Assembly (NCBI RefSeq): GCF_003935895.2
Contig: NZ_CP054058.1
Span: forward strand, 992,001-1,056,000
Direction: 5' to 3'
Length of the DNA: 64,000 nucleotides
DNA from: Scandinavium goeteborgense
GTDB lineage: Bacteria > Pseudomonadota > Gammaproteobacteria > Enterobacterales > Enterobacteriaceae
A program made the translations under genes and the position numbers. Below are positions 25,265 to 35,700 of this stretch, in pieces. A model generated the notes under the pieces. That model did no database searches, had not been told where the DNA came from, and saw nothing but the letters and a program-made list of their open reading frames with translations. Position 1 is the stretch's first letter; the number at the start of each line of letters is the position of its first letter.

Positions 25265-26670
25265 GGCTGGATCTCCACGGACTGGATGCTGCGATTATTT
25301 AAGCCAAAAGCCTGGCGTATCGTGCCGGTGTTGTAGAGGCAGTCAAGCTGAAGCTGATGGAGCTGGCTTTGCGTTTGCAGCTCTGCAAAGCGTGCCTGGT
25401 AGACTTCCTGTTCGGCGTTAAGCACATCCAATAACGGGCGGGAACCGAGGTCGAGATACTGCTGTTGATAGAGTTCGCGGGTGCGTTGGCTGAGCTGCTG
25501 TTGACGGCCCAGAATTTGTAATGAGCTGGCAAGATTGAGCGACTGGCTGCGGGCTTCCAGCAGTTTCTGGCGCACGTCGAGCCGGGTGCGCTGAATGGTG
25601 GATTGCGCCGATTCCACGGCGTGACTGGCGGCATCGCGCCGCGCCGTGAGGCCGCCGCCCTGATAAATCGGCATTTCGACTTTTACCCACGTCGAATACT
25701 GCGTTTTATCGAGCACTTCGCTGCTGGGGTATTTGTCGTTGAGATAATGCTGGACGGATGGCTCCAGCGAGATGGTCGGCGTCATTTGCGCGTTGGCGTA
25801 ATCCAGGTTCGCCTGTGCCGCGCTGGCCTGTGCCCAGGCCGCCAGCACCGACGGCACCAGGCGGTCTTCCGGTTTGGCCATCATGCAGCTTTGTTCAAGC
25901 TTGGCCGGAAACTCCGTACTGATCCCGTTGAGCGTATTCCAGCCGAGCAGGGTCATTAACGTGGCCTGCGCGCTTTCGAGGTTGGCCTGATACTGCACCA
26001 TTTGCGAACGTGCCGATTCGATACGCGCGTTGGTCTGTACGACGTCCGAAAGGGAGGTGGCCCCTTCGTCGTTACGCTGTTGCGTGAGCTTGCCGATACC
26101 GTTGAGCGCATCGAGTTGTTCTTTGGCGGCGTCGACCATTTGCTGCCAGGACTGCACCTGTACCATCGCTAACGCGGTATCGTGCGCCACGGTATCGATG
26201 CTCACCAGCACGTTGGCCTGTTCCTGCGCGGCCCCGGCCGTTTCGGCCCGGACCTGGCTCGATACTTTGCCAAAGTCGTACAGCATCTGCGACAGAGACA
26301 GCACCAGCGAAGGGCTGTAGCCGTTATTGGTGTAGGTGTTGCTGTAACCGTTGTTCATGCCCGCGGTCACCTGCGGGTAATATTTCGATTTGGCGACGTT
26401 AATCTGCTCGTTTTGCGTCAGCAGTTTCCCGATAGCCTCCCGAATGGCCGGGTGCCAGTTTACGGCGCGACTCACCGCATGGCCCAACGTCAGCGTGCCG
26501 GGTGCGGCGGTACTCAGGGGAAGTTCAGCGGCAGAGCCATCGAGCGAAGGCAATCCCTGCTCGTTGGCGAGTCCTTCAGAACTGATAGATTGTGGCTCAT
26601 CCTCGGCATACACCTGAATGGAACAGAGGTGGAATGCCAGCAATAATGCGACAGGCGCTCTTCTTCCCAT
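25261..26670 (-). CDS. bapB: TolC-family outer-membrane channel of the adhesin secretion system
   Basis: A 469-residue outer-membrane efflux protein with signal peptide MGRRAPVALLLAFHLCSIQVYA. The mature protein has the duplicated TolC layout: long helices with regular Gln/Ala (SQVRAETAGAAQEQANVL; ESARSQMVQYQANLESAQAT) alternating with beta segments (SKYYPQVTAGMNNGYSNTY; EMPIYQGGGLTARRDAA). It completes the type I channel for the upstream adhesin. It starts 75 bases after the adhesin gene, with a strong hairpin in the gap. Confidence 0.93.
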   Translation of the reverse strand: MGRRAPVALLLAFHLCSIQVYAEDEPQSISSEGLANEQGLPSLDGSAAELPLSTAAPGTLTLGHAVSRAVNWHPAIREAIGKLLTQNEQINVAKSKYYPQVTAGMNNGYSNTYTNNGYSPSLVLSLSQMLYDFGKVSSQVRAETAGAAQEQANVLVSIDTVAHDTALAMVQVQSWQQMVDAAKEQLDALNGIGKLTQQRNDEGATSLSDVVQTNARIESARSQMVQYQANLESAQATLMTLLGWNTLNGISTEFPAKLEQSCMMAKPEDRLVPSVLAAWAQASAAQANLDYANAQMTPTISLEPSVQHYLNDKYPSSEVLDKTQYSTWVKVEMPIYQGGGLTARRDAASHAVESAQSTIQRTRLDVRQKLLEARSQSLNLASSLQILGRQQQLSQRTRELYQQQYLDLGSRPLLDVLNAEQEVYQARFAELQTQSQLHQLQLDCLYNTGTIRQAFGLNNRSIQSVEIQP

Positions 26671-26710
26671 ATTGTGTCCCTTTCAAAAATCACAGCATGT
26701 TTCTGTTATT

Positions 26711-26736
26711 GCCCCGGAAGCCGTGACCTCCGGGGC
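26711..26736 (-). terminator. GC-rich hairpin between adhesin and exporter genes
   Basis: GCCCCGGA and TCCGGGGC form an eight-base stem around a ten-base loop, just after the adhesin stop. There is no T run, so it is more likely a partial terminator or mRNA stabiliser that sets adhesin apart from exporter expression than a full stop. Confidence 0.5.
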
Positions 26737-26745
26737 TGTTGTCGT

Positions 26746-29700
26746 CTAGCCAGTAATAATGTGGTTCTGCTGCATCAGCTCCGCGAGTGTGGTGTGGACG
26801 TTATCCAGGGTAATTAATGGGGTGGAGTTATAGGTGGAACCTGTGCCGTCACGGTCGACCGAAATCACCGTGTTAGCGCCGTTGGTGTTGACCTGCACGT
26901 AGTTCCCGAGCGTCGACGCCTGGTGATCCCAGCCGGTCAACAGTTCGCGCAGATCGATTTTGTCGCCCTGAGCGAGGTTAAAGTTGGTCCATTCGTCATT
27001 GCCGTTGCCCCCGGTTGCGTTGGCGCCGTTCAGCAGGTGATAAATCAACGTATCGCCATAGGCAGATCCGGTGAGGACGTCATGCTGATCGGTGCTGGCC
27101 ATCTGCGGATTCATGTTGATGGTCAGGGTCGCGGTATCGGTGTGACCATTTTTATCATTCAGGGTGTAAGTGAAGGTCTCCTTGCTGGTCATCGACGACA
27201 GCGCCACGGCGTTGTTCAGGGTGTAGGTGTACGAGCCATCAAGATTAAATTGCAGTGCGCCGTATTTACCCAACACCGTGGCCGTGCTGGCACTGGCCGC
27301 CGGATCCAGCGTGGCGGTGCTGCTGCCCGCGCCGGTAATACTCAGGGTGGTATGCACGCTCGCCAACTGATCGGCGGCCCCGGCGGCCTCGCTGCCGTCA
27401 AAGATATTGCCGTGCACCGAACTGCTGCCGCTGGTTTCAAAGATATCCAGATGCGAGGTGGTGCCGGTTACGGTCGGGGTGATGGTGACGTTCCCGACCG
27501 CTAGCCCGCCGAGGTTACCGGTGAAGGAAACGGTGTAGTGCCCCGCATCCAGCTCCAGCCCGCTCAGCGGTACGGTCGCGCTCGCGGCCAGCAGGCCGAT
27601 CGCGTTGATTGGGGTGGTGCCAGACTTAAGTACGTTGCCATTCTCAGAGATTGACCAGGTGACCGTCAGCGCGCCGAGTGAAACGAGCGACGTGACGTTG
27701 AAGGTCAGCGAGGAGTTCAGCAGCGCGTCATGGCCGGTGATATCAAAGCTACCGCTGCCGGAGCCTTTACTACCCAAGGTGAAGATGGTCGCCGACCCGA
27801 GTGCTCCACTGCTGTAGCCAATCGAATCCTGCGCCGCCGTTACCGCCATCACGGCGCTGGAATCGTTCACCGCATCCAGCGCGTGCGGCGTTGGCGTGAT
27901 GTTCAGCGACGCGCGGTCGGTATCGCCATTCGCCGCTTTCACGGTGTAGACGAAGCTGTCCGGCGTTTTGATGCTATCGGCCCCGACGCCGCTTTTCAGG
28001 GCGTAGCTATAATTCCCTTTGGCATCAATGGTCAGCGTGCCGTACTGCCCGTTGATGGTGGTGGTGCCAGTGGCTGACACCGCCACGCCATTGACTTCGG
28101 TCAGCAGCGCCCCGGCAGGCAGCACATCGTTGCTCAGCACGTTCCCGGAGGTGCTGGCGGCGAGGCTGTCCACGGCATAGGTATGATCCTGCAATATGTT
28201 CAGGGTGTAACCGGTCAGCGCCGTGACGCCGCTGGCGGTATTCAACAGGAACACGTATTCGCCGCCCGGCAGCGTCAGGGTCAGCTGGCTCGACTGACCA
28301 CCCAGCAGCGGCGCGTTCAGCCAGCCTTTTTGCACCTGATACTGCTCGTACTGCTGGGTCAGGTCGTTGAAGCGGTAGATGTAAAGGTCAAAGGTCGATG
28401 CCAGCGCCACGCCGCCGACCGACGATTGCAGCGTCATGGTGCGGGTGCTGCCGTCTTCCACATCAAATCGGATCGGGTTGCTCATGTTGGCGAGCACGTC
28501 GAGGTTCAGCACATTGCCCAGGCCGACGCCCACGACCGTAAAGCCCGACTGCGACGACGCACCGTTGTTGATTGCTTCCACGTTGGTGTTGAACACCAGC
28601 GCGGCGCTGTCATCGGCGGTGACCACCGAACTGGCTGCCGGAACCGGGCCGAGCGTTACGACCAACTGCGCTGAATCGCTGACGCCGTTGTGGGTGATGG
28701 TGTAGGTGAAACTCTCTTTGTGCCCCAGCACAGCCGCCGAGGTGTTCGTCAGGGTGTAGGTGTAGCTCCCGTCCTGATTGATATGCAGTGTGCCGTACAG
28801 CCCGACGATATTCGCCCCGCCCGCGCCGACCGTGGTCACGACACCGTTGGCGTCGGTAACCTGCGTAACCGTGGTGCCGGTTGGGGCGTTATCCAGCCCG
28901 CCGGTGGTATCGCGGTCGGTGATGACGTTGCCCGACTCGGTGGTTGGACCGCTGACCGATCCGGCGCTGGTTTTATGCACGTCCACATCAAGGCTGGTGT
29001 AAGACCCGGTCGCCAGCAGACTTGAGTTGTAGGTCAGGACGCGATATTGCCCGCCAGTGAGGCCGGTCAGACTCAGCGTTACGCCGCTGCCGGTCAGGGT
29101 CAGCAGGTTGGCGAAGTCTGGATTACTGGTGTTGATAAAGGTGGTCCACGAGCCGCTGGCGGTATCGAACCGCTGCACCACGATTTCCTGGGTGGACAGC
29201 AGAGACAGCACAATTCCGGTGGCGGCGGCATCGATAGTGACATCCCCGGAACCGCCGTCGGCGATGTTGAACGTCACCTGCGCGGTGTCATTCCCCAGTA
29301 CCGATGCCACGTTCCCCAGCGCGCCGACCAGCAGCAGGCCGTAATCGGTCAGGTGCTCGGTGGTGGTGGTGGCCGTGGAGGTCAGCGCCAGGTTGGTGAT
29401 GTTATCGCCCGCCGACAGCGGCAGCGTTGGCGCATTCACGGAGCCCTGGCCGGAGGTGTTCCCGGCGACATCGGTGGCGGTGGCGGTTAACAGTTGGCCT
29501 TCAATCTGACGAACCGGCAGGTTGAGGGTCCAGTTGCCGTCGCTGCCTGCGGTGGCGGTCAGGGTGCCTGCGTTATTCGGCAGGGTGATGGTGATGGTGC
29601 TGTTGGCCTCCGCTACCCCGCTGAGGGTGCTGCCGTCGGCGCTGATAGCAATCGTCGGCGCAGATGGCGCAGTGGTATCAATGTTAATGCTGGTGGATAA

Positions 29701-32700
29701 CGAGGTCGCCCCCGTCCCGTTGGCGTTGGTGGCCGTGGCTGTAAAGGCGTGGCTGCCCTCGGTCATGTTGGCGGTTGGCGTGAAGCTCCATGTGCCGCTG
29801 CCATTGGCGGTGGTGGTACCGAGCAGGGTGCCGTTGTTGTAGATATTGACCGTCGCATTGGCCTGCGCCGTCCCGTTGAGGGTTGGCCGTGCGTCGTTGG
29901 TCAACTGTCCGTTGGCAATCACACCGGTGTAGCTGGCGACGTCGTCCACCACGCTGGTGATGGCCGGCGCATCCGGCACGCGGGTGTCCGGCGCGGTGAA
30001 CGGCGAGGAGATCCCCACGTTACCCGCTCTATCCTGCGCAAAGGCCAGCAGCGCTTGTCCGCTGGTTTGGGCTGGCGAAAGTGTGACGGTAAACGCGCCG
30101 GTACCGTCAGCGGTGGCAGTACCCAGAACGGTCCCGGTGCTGTTGGTGATAGTCACGGTGCTGTTGGCTTCGGCGGTGCCGGTGATGCGCGTCCCGGTGC
30201 TGTTCGCCGCCAGGTTCGACGGTGCGCCAGGTGCCACGGTATCGACCACAATAGCCGCTGCCGTAGAGGTCGCGCTGAGGTTGCCCGCGGCATCGGTGGA
30301 GGTCACGGTGTAGCTGTGATTCCCCTGCGCCAGAGCCGCTGGTGGTGTCCAGGTCCAGGTGCCCGCTGGCGTCGCGGTGACGGTGGTGACCAGCGTGCCG
30401 TTGTCGTAAATCCTTACCGTGCTGTTAGCCTCCGCCGAACCGTTCAGCGTTGGCAGCGCATCGTTGGTTGGCTGGTTATTCCCCACCGCGCCCACGATAT
30501 TCGGCACATCGTCCATGATGGTGGTGATAACCGGCGTCACTGGCGCAGTGGCATCGACCAGAATCACAAAGCCGCTGGTTGGCGGGCTGACGTTGCCGCC
30601 CGCATCAGTGGCGGTGACGGTCAGGGTGTGCGAGCCATCGGACAAGCCAGTACCCGGCGTGAAGCTCCAGGTGCCGCCGGTAGCCACGGTAGTACCGAGC
30701 AGGGTTGTGCCGTCATAAATGCTGACGGTGCTGCCCGTTTCCGCGGTACCAGTGAGGGTCGGTTTGTTGTCATTGCTGAGCTGGCCGCTGGTGAGTGCGC
30801 CCACTGCGCCGCCGGTGACATCGTCGGTCACCGTTTGCAGGACTGGCGCAACCGGCGCCGCGGTATCTATGGTGAAGCCAAAGCCTGCCGATGATGGGCT
30901 AACGTTGCCCGCCGCATCGGTGGATTTGGCGGTCAAGGTGTGCGGTCCATCGCCCAGCGTTGAGGTGGTGACAATCCAGTTGCCCAGCGCATCCGCGGTG
31001 GTGGTCCCGACCAGCGTGGTGCCATCGTAAATGTTCACTGTGGCACCCACTTCCGCCGTCCCGGTCAGGGTTGGCGTGCTGTCGTTGGTGGTCTGGCCGA
31101 CCACAATCGGGCCAATCCCTGGGGTGACGTCATCGGCAAGCGAGGTGATCACCGGCGCCAGCGGTGCCAGTGAATCGACCACAAAGCTAAAGCTGTTGGA
31201 TACCGGGCTGACGTTGCCCGCTGCATCGGTGGCGGTGACCGTCATGACGTGGCTACCCTGCGCCAGCGCGGTACCTGGGGTCCAGTTCCATGCGCCGTTA
31301 CCGTCGGCAGTGACAGTAGTCACCAGATTACCGCCGTCATAAATTTTGACGGTGGCGTTGGCTTCACTGGTGCCGCTGATCGCCGGACGGGAATCGTCGG
31401 TCACGGCCCCGCTGGTCAGATTCCCGGTGACCGGGCCCTGATCGTCAAACACCGTGGTAATGCTCGGAATGGTGGGTACGCCGGTATCGACAGTAAAGCT
31501 GCGCACGTCTGATGCAGGCCCGGTATTGCCCGCCGCATCGGTGGCCGTGGCGGTGATGTTCCAGGTGCCGCTGGTCAGCGCGGTGGTCGGGGTAAAGGTC
31601 CAGTTTCCTGCCCCATTAACGATGGCTGTGCCGAGCACCGTTGCGCCGTTGTACAGCGTAATGGTCGAGCCAGCTTCCCCGGTCCCACTGATCGCCGGAT
31701 GGGTTTCGTTGGTGCTGCCGTTGTTCGGCACCACGCCAATCACCGGGGCGGTGTTATCCGCCACCGAGGTGATAACCGGTGCGACAGGTGCGCTGGCATC
31801 CACGTTAACCGTGAAGCCGCCGGTGGCGGCGCTGATGTTACCCGCCGGATCGGTCTGATTGACGGTCAGCACATGAATGCCATTGGTCAGCGGCGTGGTT
31901 GGGGTGACGCTCCAGGCCCCGGTGCCATCAACCGTGGTACTGCCGACCAGTACGCCGTCAGAGAAGACTTTGATCGTCGCACCTGCTTCACCACGTCCGT
32001 TGAGGGTTGGGGTGGTGTCATTGGTCAGCTGGCCGTTAACCAGCGCCCCGGTGACGCCCGGCTGATCGTCGGTGACGGTCAGTAACGTTGGGATGGCCGG
32101 TGGCGCGGTATCGATAACAATCGGGAATGCGGCAGACGGTGCGCTGGTGTTGCCCGCCGCATCGGTGGCGGTGACGGTCAGGCTGTGGTTGCCTTCGGTC
32201 AGCGCGGTCGGAGACGGCAGGCTCCAGTTACCGTTCCCGTCCACAATGGCGGTGCCCAGCGGGTTGCCATTGTCATACACGGTAATGGTGCTGCCGATTT
32301 CCCCGGTTCCGCCGAGCAGCGGTTGGGTATCGTTGGTTGCGCCACCTGATGGGATCGCCACTGGCAGCGTGCCGTTGTCGTTTGCCACCGATCCGATCGT
32401 CGGGATGTTCGGGGCGATCGCGTCGATATTGAGCGTGAAGATCCCGGAAGCGGGTCCGGTGTTTCCGGCGGCATCCGTCGCGGTGACCGTGAAGTCATGC
32501 GAAATGCTCGTGAGATCGCTCGTTGGGGTAAAGCTCCAGGTACCGGTGCCGTTCACAGTAGCGGTGCCAATTTTCACCCCGTTATCGTAAACGGTGATGG
32601 TGGCGTTCGGTTCACCGCTCCCGTTCAGCGTTGGGCGCGTATCGTTGGTCAACTGACCGCTGTTAATGGTGCCCACGGTGGCCGGAACGTCGTCCGTCGC

Positions 32701-35700
32701 GTTGCTGATGGTCGGTGCCAGCGGCGCGGATAAATCGACGGTAATGGTCGTTGGCGCAGAAAGCCCGCCGGTACCCACGCCGTTAGTGGCCGAGACGGTA
32801 AAGCTGTGCGCCCCCTCCAGCAAGTCAGAAGGGAGGGTGAAGGTCCAGTTACCGCTGCCGTCAGCGACCACGTTGCCTGCTTCAATCGGATTGCCGTCGA
32901 TGTAAATATGCACCGTGGCGTTGGCATCGGCGGTGCCGTTCAGGGTTGGCGTGGTGTCGTCGGTGCTGCCGCCAGTGGCGACCACGCCGACGACCGGGTT
33001 AACGTTATCGAGGATCTCGGTGATCACCGGCACATCCGGCAGGCCGGAGTTGGAGGCGGTGAAATCGACGCCTCCGCTCTGATTACCCGCCCGGTCCTGA
33101 TCGATGGCAGTCAGCGTTTGTCCGCCGGTTTGCGCCGGTGAGAGGATGACGCTGAAGGCTCCGCCCGCATCCGCGACCGCCTGACCCACCACGTTCCCGT
33201 CTGCATTTTTGACGATGACCGTCGAGTTACCTTCTGCCGTGCCGGTCACGGTGGTGCCGTCCGGCGTGACCGCCAGGATGATTGGATCGGCTGGTGGATT
33301 GATATCCACGGTGATGACAATCGGTGCGGTAGGAGCCGTTTCCTCGGCCCCGTCTCGGGTGGTGAAGGTAAAGCTATGCTGCGTTTCCGTCAGCGGATCG
33401 ACCGTCAGCGTCGGGGTCGGGAACGACCATTGTCCGTTGCTGACAACCGCCGTCCCCAATTCCACGCCGTTATCGTAGATAACCACGGTTGTGCCATTCT
33501 GAGCGGTCCCGGAGATCACCAGCGTCCGGTCATCGGTGTACATCCCGGTGGTTAAATCCCCTTGGATCACGCCAACGTTATCGGCGATGTGATCGACGAC
33601 CGGCGGCAGCAGCACTGTGGTGTCGACGGTCAACGTGAACGACGAACTTCCGCTCGTGTTGCCTGCTTTGTCGGTGGCGACGGCGGTGAAGGTATAGGTG
33701 TTGTCAGTCAGGGTGCCGAGGGCCACAGACCAGTTGCCGGAGCTATCCGTCACGGCAGTCCCCACGAGGGTGGTGCCATTAAAGATGTTTACCGTGCTGC
33801 CGATCTCGGCGGTGCCGTGCAGCACTGGCGTGTTGTCATCGGTAACACCGCCGGTCGCGACCTGGACAGGCAGGCCGACGTCATCCTGCGCATAGCTGAT
33901 AACCGGGGCGGCCGGTGCCTCGGTATCAATGGTGAAACTGACCGATGGCGAATGGGCACTGATGTTGCCGGCCGTATCCGTGGCGGTGGTGGAAATGACG
34001 TAGCTCGGCAGTGGCAGTGGGGAGCCAGGCGTCCAGCTCCAGTTGCCGCTCTCGTCGACAATCGCGGTGCCGAGCGGGTTAGTGTCATTACCGTTGTAAA
34101 TCGAAATCGTGCTGCCGACTTCACCTTTGCCGCTGAAGGTCGGGGTGGTGTCGTTGGTGGAACCGTTATCGGCAACGTTACCGACCACTGGCAGGAAGTT
34201 GTCCGTCACCAGCGGGGCTGTCGGGATATCAGGTGCGGTGATGTCAATCTGTAGCGAGAAGCCGCCGGAGAGTGGGCTGGTGTTGCCCGCCTCATCCGTG
34301 GCGGTGGCAGTGATCACATGCAACCCTTCGCTCAGCCCGGTACCCGGTTGATAGCTCCAGGCGCCGTTGCCGTCAGTGGGCACCGTCGCGAGCAACGTGC
34401 CATTGTTGTACAGCGTGACGGTGGAATTAGGTTCGGCGTTACCGCTCAGTAAGGGTTCGGTCTCTTTGGTGGTGCTGCCGTTCGCCAGCACGATATCGCC
34501 GTTGCTGCCTTCGATGGTGGCAGACACGATAATTGGCGCATTCGGGGCCGTGGCATCCAAATCCAGCGTAAAGCTGGCCGGATCGCTCTCATTCCCTGCC
34601 GCATCGGTGGCGGTGGCGGTCAGGAGATGCGACGTATTGTCTGCCAGCGGCAGCGTCGGCGTGAATTCCCATTTGCCGTTATCATCCACCGTGGTCTGGC
34701 CGATGGCGGTGCCGTTGTCGTAAATCGTGATCACGGAGCCGATGTCACCGGTCCCGGTCATGTGCGGTTTGGTTTCATTGGTTAATTGCCCCGGATCGAG
34801 GGTATCGCCCCCGGCGGTGGTGACGCCGGTAAAACCAGGAATGCTCGGTGGGTCGGTGTCCAGGTTGACGGTCCATGCTGCCGAATCCACCGACGTGTTG
34901 CCGTAGTCATCGCTGGCGTTGACGGTCAACGCGTGGGCCGGTCCCGCCGTCGGGAGTGGGTCAGTAAAGGTGTAGCTCCAGGTGCCCGAAGGCGTTACGG
35001 CGATATTGGCAACAAATTCACCATTATCAAATAGATGCACAATCGAACCGGGCTGGGCGGTGCCGCTGACGGTTGGCGTGCTGTCATTGGTCAGACCCCC
35101 ATTGGCAACCGGGCCGAGGATCCCCGCGGCATCGTCATTCACCAGGGTGATAGCCGGAACCTGTGGTGCGAGCGTGTCGACCAAAATGTTGAACGGCGCG
35201 GAGCTGCTGCTGTTCCCGCCAGCATCGGTGGATTTCACGACAAACTGATGGCTGCCTTCTCCCAGCGGGCTGCCTGGGGTAAAGCTCCAGTTGCCACTGC
35301 CGTCAATGTTCGCGTTGCCGAGCAGATTGCCGTTCTCATAGACCTGCACCGTGGAGCCTGCCTCAGCCTTGCCCGAGAGCGTTGGCTGGGAATCGTTGGT
35401 GGTGTCTCCGCTATTGATAGGCCCGACGATCCCCGTCACGTCGTCCATCACTTGCAGAATGGTTGGTGTCTCCGGAGCGGTGATGTCTGGCGCGTGAGCA
35501 ATACCAGGCTGGCTGGTATTGTTCGACAAATCGGTCGCCGTCACCGACAAGGTTTCGCCATTATCTTGCGCCGGGGTGAGCGGCAGGGTGAAGTGGCCTG
35601 TTGGGTCCGCTTTCACGGTGCCAACCACGTTGCCATCTGGATCTTTCACAATCACCGTGCTGCCCGCTTCGGCATTACCCGTCAATTGGGTTCCGGTCTC

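Noticed and set aside
22021-26646. Plus-strand open frames opposite the secretion genes
   Set aside because: The minus-strand genes have full domain motifs and overlap as an operon; the plus-strand frames have none.
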